A stretch of DNA of 33,939 nucleotides, taken from assembly GCA_937974175.1 (NCBI GenBank), contig CALJIG010000023.1, forward strand, positions 1 to 33,939, given 5' to 3'. A program made the position numbers and the translations under genes. Below are positions 23,852 through 32,002 of this stretch, piece by piece; position 1 is the stretch's first letter; every line of letters begins with the position of its first letter. Source of the stretch: an uncultured Ignavibacteria bacterium (GTDB lineage Bacteria; Bacteroidota; Ignavibacteria; Tepidaquicellales; Tepidaquicellaceae). The notes below the pieces were generated by a model. That model saw only the letters and a program-made list of their open reading frames with translations, was not told where the DNA came from and searched no databases.

Positions 23852-24793
23852 ATGAAAAAACTTTTAACAGTATTATTATTGATTTTAGGATTGTGTTCGG
23901 AAGCAGTCTTCGGGCAAATTCCCAACGTTCCAACTTTAGCTACACCGTCCAACGGAAGTGTAAATATGGGTGTACTTCCTGTGTTTAACTGGAATCCTTC
24001 ACCAGGAGCCATGCACAGGTTTCAGATTTCATTATCTCCAAATTTTAATACGCTTCTACTTGATTCCGGAAATCAGCCTACAGGACAATTTTATATTCCT
24101 GCAGGCGTTTTACAGACAGCTAATACGTATTACTGGAGAGTAAACGCTACAAATTCATTCGGCTCAAGCGCATTTTCTGCACCTTTTTATTTCTCAACAA
24201 CAGGTGCGCTTCCAATTGCATCAGCTCTATATCTGCCTGCAAATGGAGCTATCGGACAGTCTTTAACTCCTACTTTAACATGGCAATCACAGCTAAATAT
24301 CGTGAGGTATCATGTTCAGATTTCAACAGCATCGGATTTTTCTGTAATTACAGATTCAGCTTCAGTAACGACTGCGCAAAGAACTATTCCTTCAGGGCGG
24401 CTTATTATTGGAGCAACATATTACTGGAGGGTAAAGGCAACTAACTTTGTTGGGACGGGTGCATTCTCCTCTGTTTATAATTTTTCTACATCCATTACAG
24501 GGGTAAATACGCTGAACTCAGAACTGCCTAAGGAATATAAGCTTTTTGAAAATTATCCTAATCCTTTTAATCCGGCAACTAAAATTAAATTCAGTGTTCC
24601 GAAATCAGAACAAGTAACACTAAAAATTTATAACACTGCAGGAAAGTTAGTGAGTGAGTTACTGAACAACACTCTCAATTCCGGAACATATGAAATTCAA
24701 TGGAATGCGGAAAGTTTTTCAAGCGGAGTGTATTTTTATTCGCTGGAATCTCCATCATTCACAGATACAAAAAGAATGATACTGGTAAAATAA
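23852..24793 (+). CDS. T9SS type A sorting domain protein with two Fn3-like domains
   Basis: The 313-residue exported protein has a signal peptide (about 1-21, ending VFG), two Fn3-like domains (about 24-115 and 117-212, with TYYWRV in each) and a T9SS type A sorting domain (about 225-313, NYPNPFNPA to MILVK). It closely resembles the C-terminal half of the protein at 15140-16945, including the PKE-x-KLF-x-NYPNPFNP and SFTDT-x-RM segments, but lacks a propeller. No enzymatic residues are evident. It may be an adhesive or spacer module at the surface. A terminator follows. Confidence 0.9.
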   Translation: MKKLLTVLLLILGLCSEAVFGQIPNVPTLATPSNGSVNMGVLPVFNWNPSPGAMHRFQISLSPNFNTLLLDSGNQPTGQFYIPAGVLQTANTYYWRVNATNSFGSSAFSAPFYFSTTGALPIASALYLPANGAIGQSLTPTLTWQSQLNIVRYHVQISTASDFSVITDSASVTTAQRTIPSGRLIIGATYYWRVKATNFVGTGAFSSVYNFSTSITGVNTLNSELPKEYKLFENYPNPFNPATKIKFSVPKSEQVTLKIYNTAGKLVSELLNNTLNSGTYEIQWNAESFSSGVYFYSLESPSFTDTKRMILVK

Positions 24794-24814
24794 GCTTTTG
24801 CGCTGTTTGATTTT

Positions 24815-24848
24815 AAAGAGCCTTGGAGAATTTCTTCAGGGCTTTTTG
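24815..24848 (+). terminator. Rho-independent terminator
   Basis: AGCCTTGGAGAA and TTCTTCAGGGCT pair with a few G-T wobbles and a 2-nt loop, followed by TTTTTGG. It lies 22 nt past the T9SS gene stop. Confidence 0.7.
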
Positions 24849-24919
24849 GTTTAGACTTTAATCTCAAATCTAATTTAATTTAATTAGTAGCTTCACCTCA
24901 CAAGTAATAAAATCACGAA

Positions 24920-26455
24920 ATGGAAATAGTTATAATAATACTGATAGCAATTGTAATAGTATTGCAAATTGTAAGTTTAATGAAATCTCCTAAAGGAGAT
25001 TCAGGCAGCGATGCAGAAATGAAAAACACTCTGAGTTACATGAATGAAAACGTTAGCAGAATAGAAGGCTCGGTAAAAGAAGAAATCAGCAGGAACAGGG
25101 AAGAGTTTAATAAATCATCAAAAGAAACACGCGACGAGCTTAATACATCTTTCAAAAATTTCTCCGATACGACTATTTCAAGTATGAGGGAAATTACAAA
25201 TTCTCAGTCTAATTCATTTGATGTATTCAGCAAAAATCTTAGAGAAAAATTTGAAGAACTAACATCGCAGCAAAGAGCCGTAAGAGATGAGTTAAATAAA
25301 TCGTTCAAGAATTTCTCAGATACTACAATTTCCAGCATGAGGGAAATTACAAATTCACAGTCAAATTCATTCGATGTATTCAGCAAAAATATCAGAGAGA
25401 AATTTGAAGAGCTTACCTTGCAGCAAAAACAATTATCAGATACGACTGAAAAACGATTGGAAAAAATGCGCGAAACTGTTGAAGGAAAACTTAAATCCAT
25501 ACAGGAAGATAATGCTTCCCAGCTTGAAAGAATGAGAGTAACAGTCGATGAAAAGCTTCAGTCTACACTGGAGAAACGTCTGGGTGAATCATTTAAAATT
25601 GTAAGTGAAAGACTTGAACTGGTACATTCAGGTCTTGGTGAAATGCGAAATCTTGCAACAGGAGTAGGGGATTTGAAAAAGGTTCTTTCGAATGTAAAAA
25701 CCCGCGGGGTATTTGGCGAGTATCAGCTTGAAAATTTACTGGAGCAGTTATTAACTCCTGACCAATACGGAAAAAATATAAAGACAAAAATAGGAAGCAA
25801 TGACAGCGTTGAGTTCGCAATCAAAATGCCGGGCAAAGATAACAACTCGGGTGTGCTATGGCTGCCAATAGATGCAAAGTTCCCGACTGGAGTTTATGAG
25901 GTATTAAGCACAGCATACGAAACAGGTGACTTAGCTATTATTGAAGAAGCCAAAAAAGATTTAGCAGCAAATATTAAAAAGAATGCGAAGTATATAAATG
26001 ATAAATATATAGACCCGCCGAATACAACTGACTTTGGAATTATGTTTTTGCCGTTTGAAAGTTTGTATGCAGAAGTTTTGAGAATCCCGGGACTGTTTGA
26101 ACAAATTCAGAGAGAATTTAAAATTACAATTACAGGTCCAACCACAATATCTGCTTTGTTGAACAGCTTGCAAATGGGCTTCAAAACTCTTGCTATAGGT
26201 AAGCGCTCGAGCGAAGTCTGGGACTTGCTCAGCTCAGTAAAAACTGAATTTGGTACTTATGCAACATTAATTGAGAAAACAAAGAAGAAACTTACTGAAG
26301 CAACAAATGAATTAGATAGAGTAGGGACACGCTCACGTTCTATTGAAAGAAAACTCAGAGATGTGCATGAATTACCATCTGAAGATCCGCTAAAACTAAT
26401 AAGCGGAAGCATTGATTTCGATGATGAACCGAAAGAAGATGAAGATGTGGCATAG
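24920..26455 (+). CDS. rmuC: DNA recombination protein RmuC
   Basis: The 511-residue protein has an N-terminal membrane segment (2-21, EIVIIILIAIVIVLQIVSLM), a long coiled coil (about 35-220), and the RmuC nuclease-like domain (about 225-470). The latter includes KTRGVFGEYQLE, the LWLPIDAKFP segment, DFGIMFLPFESLYAE and GPTTISALLNSLQMGF, all family hallmarks. In E. coli, RmuC limits inversions at short inverted repeats; its biochemical action is thought to be DNA cleavage. The coiled coil contains a 51-residue tandem duplication (see separate entry). The acidic C-terminus and the TAG stop are followed within 5 nt by 7-bp repeats. Confidence 0.92.
   Translation: MEIVIIILIAIVIVLQIVSLMKSPKGDSGSDAEMKNTLSYMNENVSRIEGSVKEEISRNREEFNKSSKETRDELNTSFKNFSDTTISSMREITNSQSNSFDVFSKNLREKFEELTSQQRAVRDELNKSFKNFSDTTISSMREITNSQSNSFDVFSKNIREKFEELTLQQKQLSDTTEKRLEKMRETVEGKLKSIQEDNASQLERMRVTVDEKLQSTLEKRLGESFKIVSERLELVHSGLGEMRNLATGVGDLKKVLSNVKTRGVFGEYQLENLLEQLLTPDQYGKNIKTKIGSNDSVEFAIKMPGKDNNSGVLWLPIDAKFPTGVYEVLSTAYETGDLAIIEEAKKDLAANIKKNAKYINDKYIDPPNTTDFGIMFLPFESLYAEVLRIPGLFEQIQREFKITITGPTTISALLNSLQMGFKTLAIGKRSSEVWDLLSSVKTEFGTYATLIEKTKKKLTEATNELDRVGTRSRSIERKLRDVHELPSEDPLKLISGSIDFDDEPKEDEDVA
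25133..25438 (+). repeat. 153-bp in-frame tandem duplication within rmuC
   Basis: Residues 72-122 and 123-173 are near-identical 51-residue copies, each starting DELN and containing SFKNFSDTTISSMREITNSQ and SFDVFSK. The DNA copies differ mainly at silent third positions, so the duplication is old enough to have drifted while the protein was conserved. It extends the coiled coil without breaking the frame. Confidence 0.85.
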
Positions 26456-26460
26456 TTTGT

Positions 26461-26559
26461 TGTTGTCGGTTATCAGTTGACAGTTGTCAGTTGTAACGAA
26501 TAAGTAGTAGTTTAATTTCTATTTTTCCGATGACTGTGAACTAGAAACTGTCAACTAAT
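26461..26559. repeat. Two facing degenerate 7-bp arrays downstream of rmuC
   Basis: The first array reads TTGTTGT, CGGTTAT, CAGTTGA, CAGTTGT, CAGTTGT (26461-26495). The second reads GACTGTG, AACTAGA, AACTGTC, AACTAAT (26532-26559). The second is largely complementary in direction: AGTTGACAGTT at 26476-26486 is the exact reverse complement of 26546-26556. The pair could fold as a hairpin in the rmuC 3' region. Confidence 0.65.
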
Positions 26560-26625
26560 TATGAGCTAAATCATATTTCACCTGCGGTAATTTCATTATT
26601 TTTGAATATAAAATTATTTGAAATA

Positions 26626-28005
26626 ATGAAAACCATAATAGAGCCATTCAAAATAAAGTCTGTAGAAAAAATCCAATTTACTACAAGAGAAGAACGCGAA
26701 GTCATTTTAAAAGAAGCGTTTTTCAATCCTTTTCTCATAAAAGCCGATGATGTAATTATTGATTTGCTTACCGATAGCGGAACCTCTGCAATGAGTTCGC
26801 TTCAGTGGGCAGGAATAATGGACGGAGATGAATCCTATGCCGGCTCAAAAAGCTATTATAAATTTAAAGATACAGTAAAGAGTATTTTCGGATTTGATTA
26901 CGTTATTCCTGTCCATCAGGGTAGAGCAGCAGAGAGAATTTTATTCTCTATCCTTCTCGAGGACCATTCAAAGAAAAAATATATACTAAATAATAATCAT
27001 TTTGATACGACGAGAGCGAACATTGAATTCAATCTTGGCGAAGCAGTTGATTTAAATATTGAAGAGGGGAAACATCCTTCATTGATTCATCCTTTCAAAG
27101 GCAATATTGATTTAAAGAAATTAGAAGCGAAGATAAACGAAGTCGGCGCGGAAAATACTCCATTGGTAATGATTACAATTACTGATAACACCAATGGCGG
27201 GCAGCCCGTCTCAATGGAAAATATAAGAGAGACGAAGAAGATTTGCATAAAATACAATATCCCATTCTTTCTTGATGCATGTAGATTTGCGGAGAATGCA
27301 TATTTTATTCAGCAGAGGGAAGAAGGATACAAAGATAAATCAATCGAAGAAATCGTTGAGGAAACTTTCTCATATGCTGACGGATGTACAATGAGCGCAA
27401 AGAAAGACGCGTTTGCAAACATAGGCGGATTTCTTGCTATGAATGACAAATCCCTCTATGAAAAATGCAAAAATTTGTTAATCATAACTGAAGGATTTGA
27501 AACATACGGCGGACTTGCCGGACGTGACTTAGAAGCAATTGCACAAGGGCTAAAAGAAATTATGGATGAAGATTATCTGCACTACAGAATTCGCTCAGTT
27601 GAATACATAGGAGAAAAGCTTGAAAAAAATAATATACCTTTTATAAAGCCAACCGGCGGACATGCGATTTATCTCGATGCAAAAGATTTTCTGCCGCATA
27701 TTACTCCAGATAAATATCCGGGCCAGGCATTAGTTTGCGCTTTATACAGGGAAGGCGGAATCCGCGCAGTGGAAATCGGAAGCGTTATGTTCGGTAAATA
27801 CGATGATAAAGGAAAATTAATTCCTGCAGATATGGAGCTGGTAAGGCTTGCATTCCCGCGCAGAGTTTATACTCAAAGTCACTTTGATTATGTTGCAGAA
27901 GTCCTTATTGAAATAAGCAAAACAAAAGATAAACTTAAAGGGTTGAATATAATTGAAGAGCCGGAATTCTTACGGCACTTCACTGCAAAATTTGAAGAAT
28001 GTTAG
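26626..28005 (+). CDS. tnaA: Tryptophanase (PLP-dependent beta-eliminating lyase)
   Basis: The enzyme is a 459-residue PLP fold-type I lyase. I placed the start at ATG 26626; an in-frame TTG 24 nt upstream adds eight residues with no counterpart in the family. Tryptophanase and tyrosine phenol-lyase are close relatives, and the discriminating positions favour tryptophanase: Asp127 in HFDTT (Thr in tyrosine phenol-lyase), Ile in RAVEIGS (Arg in tyrosine phenol-lyase), and His in LRHFTAKF (Phe in tyrosine phenol-lyase). The PLP lysine is in SAKKDAF (Lys260). It would split tryptophan to indole, pyruvate and ammonia. No tnaC leader or tryptophan permease is adjacent, so regulation differs from E. 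coli. Confidence 0.85.
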   Translation: MKTIIEPFKIKSVEKIQFTTREEREVILKEAFFNPFLIKADDVIIDLLTDSGTSAMSSLQWAGIMDGDESYAGSKSYYKFKDTVKSIFGFDYVIPVHQGRAAERILFSILLEDHSKKKYILNNNHFDTTRANIEFNLGEAVDLNIEEGKHPSLIHPFKGNIDLKKLEAKINEVGAENTPLVMITITDNTNGGQPVSMENIRETKKICIKYNIPFFLDACRFAENAYFIQQREEGYKDKSIEEIVEETFSYADGCTMSAKKDAFANIGGFLAMNDKSLYEKCKNLLIITEGFETYGGLAGRDLEAIAQGLKEIMDEDYLHYRIRSVEYIGEKLEKNNIPFIKPTGGHAIYLDAKDFLPHITPDKYPGQALVCALYREGGIRAVEIGSVMFGKYDDKGKLIPADMELVRLAFPRRVYTQSHFDYVAEVLIEISKTKDKLKGLNIIEEPEFLRHFTAKFEEC

Positions 28006-28010
28006 AATTA

Positions 28011-28045
28011 GAAGGTCAAATTCCCTATGGAGTTTGACCTTTTTC
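28011..28045 (+). terminator. Rho-independent terminator after tnaA
   Basis: AGGTCAAA (28013-28020) pairs perfectly with TTTGACCT (28033-28040), followed by TTTT. It lies directly after the tryptophanase stop. Confidence 0.82.
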
Positions 28046-28147
28046 ATTACTTTATTTTGTATTATAAAATATCAGTTAATTTTATATATTGAAACCAATT
28101 TTCAACCCCACATTTATTCTTAAAATTTTTTAAATAATTCTTACAAT

Positions 28148-28879
28148 ATGAGAAGAGAAATTCACAAATGGTTCAGCCCGAACCTTAACAAAGAAATGGA
28201 TTTAGTTGTTTACGGTGATTTCGGCGATGCGCTATTAATGTTTCCCACAGCAGCTGCAGATTATTTAGAGTACGAAAGATTTCATTTGATTGAAGCTATT
28301 ACTCCTCATATTGAAAGCGGAAAGATAAAGGTCTTTTCGATTAACAGTATCAACAACGAAAGCTGGCTGAACGATGAAATGGCTCCGCAGCATAAAGCAA
28401 CGAGACATCAGCAGTTCAATGAATATGTTTACAATGAAGTAGTTCCTTTTATTATTAATGACAGCAACGGTGATGTTCCAATTTATACAACGGGTGCGTC
28501 ACTAGGTGCTTTACATAGCGCAAATATATTTTTTAAAAGACCCGACTTAATTGCAGGTACAATTGCAATGAGCGGCGCTTATTCGCTTCGTTCTTACAGC
28601 AAAGGTTACTTTGATGATAACTGTTACTTCAATTCTCCCGTAGATTATCTTGCAAACCTAACGGATGAAACTTTACTTGAGCAGATGAGAGATAACAAAA
28701 AAATTATTATCGCAACAGGCCAGGGAAATTATGAAGACCCGGATGCTTCCAAAAAACTTTCTTCTATATTAGATACAAAGCAGATTCCGCATACACTTGA
28801 TTTATGGGGATATGATATGCCGCATGACTGGCCGACATGGAGAAAAATGCTTCCGTATTTTATAGAAACAAAGCTGTAA
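28148..28879 (+). CDS. Alpha/beta-hydrolase fold esterase (esterase D-like)
   Basis: The 243-residue cytoplasmic hydrolase has the nucleophile elbow G116-A-S118-L-G120 (TGASLGALHSA), which puts the catalytic serine at 118. The likely histidine is His226 in YDMPHDW, and an acid probably lies in the GQGNYEDPDASK segment. Length and motif order fit the putative-esterase family (esterase D and trehalose/mycolyl-type members). Substrate unknown; no signal peptide is present. It stands 75 nt ahead of glycogen synthase, with no clear terminator between, so cotranscription is possible. Confidence 0.82.
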   Translation: MRREIHKWFSPNLNKEMDLVVYGDFGDALLMFPTAAADYLEYERFHLIEAITPHIESGKIKVFSINSINNESWLNDEMAPQHKATRHQQFNEYVYNEVVPFIINDSNGDVPIYTTGASLGALHSANIFFKRPDLIAGTIAMSGAYSLRSYSKGYFDDNCYFNSPVDYLANLTDETLLEQMRDNKKIIIATGQGNYEDPDASKKLSSILDTKQIPHTLDLWGYDMPHDWPTWRKMLPYFIETKL

Positions 28880-28953
28880 ATAAATTTTGTTATTCAGAAA
28901 TTATCAGAAATAAATAGTTAATTCTCTCAATTACCCTATTAAATTTCCTCTGA

Positions 28954-30405
28954 ATGAATGTAGCTTTTTTAACTACTGAGTGTTTCCCCTATGTAAAAAC
29001 GGGGGGACTCGCCGATGTTTCAGGTTCACTTCCCAAAGCTTTGCAAAAGCTGGGCTGCGATATGAAAGTATTCCTGCCTCTTTATGATACAATAAAAACC
29101 ATTGATAACGGTCTTTATCAGAATGAAGAGTTTAAAGATACTCCTGTAGTAATCGGAGAAGCTACTTATACTTTCAATTTCTGGGAAGGCAAGCTTCCTG
29201 ATTCCGAAGTTAACGTTTATTTCATAGATTGCCCGCATTTTTTTCATCGAGGAAAACCATATACAGATGATAAAGATGAAGATGAACGATTCATCTTTTT
29301 TCAGATTGCATGCCTTGAACTTATGCAAAGACTTAAATGGTCTCCTGCAATTATTAACTGCAACGACTGGCAGACAGGACTTATTCCTTCCTACATTAGA
29401 TTTAACTACAACTGGGACGAACTTTTTAAAAATACAAAGACAGTTTTATCTATACATAATATAGGTTACCAGGGAAGATTTGTACCTGCAACAATTGAAA
29501 AAGCCGGACTTTCAATGGAGCATTTTTATGTAGAAGGTCCTTACGAGCTTGATAAAGCTTTCAGCTTTTTGAAAGCCGGGCTTTGGTTTGCCGATGTACT
29601 CACAACTGTAAGCCCGAACTACGCTAAAGAAATCCAGACTAAAGAATACGGCGCCGGACTTGAAGGCGTGCTTCAGATGAGAAGCAAAGACCTTTACGGA
29701 ATTCTGAACGGCATAGATACAGATGAATGGAATCCGAAAACAGATAAGCATATTCCTCACGATTATTCCTATGACAAACTAGAAGAAAAATACAAAATAA
29801 AAAAACATCTTATAAAGGAAGCAGGCTTCAAATACAGAGAAGATATTCCTTTGATTGGTTTGATAACACGTCTTACAGGACAAAAAGGTTTGGATTTAAT
29901 CATGCCTGTATTTCATGATCTTATGCAGCTCCCTATTTACATGATGGTGCTTGGAAGCGGCGAAAAAAAATATGAAGAATTCATTGAGCGCGCCGCCGAT
30001 GCTTACGCTGATAATTTTATAGAATATGTAGGATACAATAATGAGCTTTCTCACTTAATTACTGCCGCTGCAGATATGTTTTTAATGCCGTCGCTTTACG
30101 AGCCGTGCGGCTTGAACCAGATGTACAGTCTGCAATACGGCGCAGTTCCGATTGTAAGAAAAACAGGCGGACTTGCAGATACAGTTTTTGACTACCACGA
30201 GTTTGAGCAAACGGGCAACGGATTTTCATTCGAAGCAGCAACTCCTGAAGCTTTGTACTTAACTGTTAAACGAGCAATAGACGTTTATCAGGATAAAGAA
30301 GAATGGGAAAAAATAATGCTTCGCGGAATGAAAGCCGATTTCTCATGGGATAAATCAGCTAAAGAGTATTTTGGTATATATGAGCAATTAACAATTAACA
30401 ATTAA
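28954..30405 (+). CDS. glgA: Glycogen synthase (GT5 family)
   Basis: This 483-residue enzyme adds glucose from ADP-glucose (bacterial type) to alpha-1,4-glucan chains. The N-terminal K15-T-G-G-L motif is the sugar-nucleotide loop. The central SIHNIGYQG and ILNGIDTDEWNP are family signatures, and the C-terminal PSLYEPCGLNQMYSLQYG plus RKTGGLADTV complete the active site. The length is close to the E. coli enzyme (477). The last codons (QLTINN and stop) are read from a 7-bp tandem array that starts inside the gene, so the extreme C-terminus is likely variable but outside the catalytic core. The remaining glycogen genes are not in the window. Confidence 0.95.
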   Translation: MNVAFLTTECFPYVKTGGLADVSGSLPKALQKLGCDMKVFLPLYDTIKTIDNGLYQNEEFKDTPVVIGEATYTFNFWEGKLPDSEVNVYFIDCPHFFHRGKPYTDDKDEDERFIFFQIACLELMQRLKWSPAIINCNDWQTGLIPSYIRFNYNWDELFKNTKTVLSIHNIGYQGRFVPATIEKAGLSMEHFYVEGPYELDKAFSFLKAGLWFADVLTTVSPNYAKEIQTKEYGAGLEGVLQMRSKDLYGILNGIDTDEWNPKTDKHIPHDYSYDKLEEKYKIKKHLIKEAGFKYREDIPLIGLITRLTGQKGLDLIMPVFHDLMQLPIYMMVLGSGEKKYEEFIERAADAYADNFIEYVGYNNELSHLITAAADMFLMPSLYEPCGLNQMYSLQYGAVPIVRKTGGLADTVFDYHEFEQTGNGFSFEAATPEALYLTVKRAIDVYQDKEEWEKIMLRGMKADFSWDKSAKEYFGIYEQLTINN

Positions 30406-30532
30406 CAATTAACAATTAACAATTAGCAATTAGCAATTAGCAATTAGCAATTAGCAATTAGCAATTAGCAATTAGCAATTAGCAATTAGCAATTAACAAT
30501 TAACAATTAACAATTAACAGTTAACAGTTAAC
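30386..30532. repeat. Array of 21 heptanucleotides, AATTAAC/AATTAGC
   Basis: The array is a regular run: 5 units AATTAAC, 10 units AATTAGC, 4 units AATTAAC and 2 units AGTTAAC, 147 bp in total. It starts inside the last codons of glgA and fills most of the gap to the convergent RNase gene. Because 7 is not a multiple of 3, gain or loss of units inside the ORF would shift the glgA reading frame at its very end. Uniform blocks suggest expansion by strand slippage. Confidence 0.93.
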
Positions 30533-30547
30533 ATAATAATCGTTATA

Positions 30548-30582
30548 AACTCATAACTCATAACTCATAACTCATAACTCAC
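30548..30582. repeat. Array of five heptanucleotides, AACTCAT
   Basis: Four units AACTCAT and one AACTCAC end 2 nt before the stop codon of the minus-strand RNase gene. Together with the 21-unit array they make up nearly all of the 179-nt region between two convergent genes, leaving no ordinary terminator. Confidence 0.85.
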
Positions 30583-30584
30583 AA

Positions 30585-32000
30585 CTAAATCTCTATCTCC
30601 ATTCCTTTATTCGGAATTAATACATCATTAAAATTTAAATCGTTCAATCCTTTTTTCAGAGCTTCCTGCCTATCGATTTCACCGTGAACTAAATACACCT
30701 GCTTTAATTCATTCCTGTCGAACTTATCAAAATAGTCCAGCAATTCTTTACCATCAGCATGAGCGGAGAAAGAATTTAGTACAACAATCTTTGCATTAGC
30801 TTTATAGGTATCGCCCAATATGTTTACTTCAGTGCCGGGAATATCTTTCGCTTCGATGAGTCTTCTTCCCAGAGTATGCTCTGCCATGAAGCCGACAATA
30901 AGAACTGTAGCATTTTTATCTTCGATATTATTTGCAAGGTGGTGAAGCACTCTGCCTGACTCTGCCATTCCTGATGCGGAAATAATTAAAGCGCATTCTT
31001 TCATTGAGTTTAACTTCTTTGAATCTTCGACTTTAGTAATATACTTCATGGAAGGGAGCTCGAATACATTTATTCCATTTGAAATCAACTCGCCGATTTC
31101 TTTATCGTAGCACTCGGGATGAATTTTAAAAACTCCCGTAGCTGCCGATGAAAGCGGGCTATCAATATAGATAGGGAACGAAGGAATCTCTTTTCTGCTG
31201 AGTAATCCCGAAAGCGCGTAAACAATTTCCTGAGTTCTTCCGACGCTGAATGCAGGAATAATAATTTTTCCGCCGCGGCTGACGGCTTCATTTATTACTG
31301 CAGCAAGCTGCGATTCCATTTGTGTCGGGTTATCGTGAAATTTTCCGCCGTATGTTGATTCGGAAATTAAAAAATTTACATTGCCCATAAAATCGGGGTC
31401 GCGAAGAATTGGTAATCCCGGTCTGCCTAAATCTCCTGTGAATGCAAATTTATATTCTCTTCCTTTTTCTTTAATTGTAAGCACAACCTCAGCCGAGCCC
31501 AGAATATGTCCTGCATCTATGAACTGAACTTTCATTGCATCACCAAGACCATCTATATAAAAATCCTGATAGTAAGAAGTTGTTTTAAATTTTGAAAGAG
31601 TATTTATAACATCACCTTCTCTATACAAAGGTTTGAAGGGTGATAAATTTTTCCTTATTCTTTTTTTATTAACAAACTCAGTATCCTTTACCTGGATGTG
31701 CGCGCTATCCTGGAGCATAATTGCGCATAGGTCACGGGTAGCTGACGTTGAATAAATGCATCCGCTGAATCCCTGTCTTACCAATGTGGGCAAATTACCC
31801 GAGTGGTCAATGTGGGCGTGAGATAAAACAACTGCGTGAATATCCTGAGGATCGAACAGGAAATTTTTATTTACTTCATAGGCTTCTTCTCTTCTCCCCT
31901 GGTAAAGTCCGCAGTCAAGAAGGATTTTTTTGCCGTTGATTTCCAGCAAGTGCTGTGAGCCTGTAACGGTACGCGCCGCTCCGCAGAATTTTATTTTCAT
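30585..32000 (-). CDS. Beta-CASP metallo-beta-lactamase fold ribonuclease
   Basis: The 471-residue protein carries the zinc-binding motif H61-A-H63-I-D65-H66, the third-motif histidine in DAGHILGSA (H165) and D190 in FTGDLGR. The beta-CASP insertion includes SEST (E214), AFSVGRTQE (250-258) and H375 in AEHTLGRRL. H414 in SAHAD completes the metal site, and a C-terminal RMMBL region follows. Family members cleave or trim RNA (RNase J/CPSF73-like short bacterial type). The start codon is placed immediately next to palindromic repeat copy B (32003-32039), which therefore lies in the 5' leader. The C-terminal codons end next to a heptamer array. Confidence 0.92.
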   Translation of the reverse strand: MKIKFCGAARTVTGSQHLLEINGKKILLDCGLYQGRREEAYEVNKNFLFDPQDIHAVVLSHAHIDHSGNLPTLVRQGFSGCIYSTSATRDLCAIMLQDSAHIQVKDTEFVNKKRIRKNLSPFKPLYREGDVINTLSKFKTTSYYQDFYIDGLGDAMKVQFIDAGHILGSAEVVLTIKEKGREYKFAFTGDLGRPGLPILRDPDFMGNVNFLISESTYGGKFHDNPTQMESQLAAVINEAVSRGGKIIIPAFSVGRTQEIVYALSGLLSRKEIPSFPIYIDSPLSSAATGVFKIHPECYDKEIGELISNGINVFELPSMKYITKVEDSKKLNSMKECALIISASGMAESGRVLHHLANNIEDKNATVLIVGFMAEHTLGRRLIEAKDIPGTEVNILGDTYKANAKIVVLNSFSAHADGKELLDYFDKFDRNELKQVYLVHGEIDRQEALKKGLNDLNFNDVLIPNKGMEIEI

Positions 32001-32002
32001 GT

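Noticed and set aside
26602..26625. TTG start for the tryptophanase
   Set aside because: The eight added residues have no counterpart in the family, and ATG 26626 gives the expected N-terminus.
26626..28005. Tyrosine phenol-lyase
   Set aside because: Diagnostic residues are Asp, Ile and His (tryptophanase) rather than Thr, Arg and Phe.
30386..30582. CRISPR or direct-repeat replication origin from the AATTAAC/AACTCAT runs
   Set aside because: Repeats are contiguous 7-mers without spacers, and no replication gene is nearby. Slippage-type tandem repeats explain them better.
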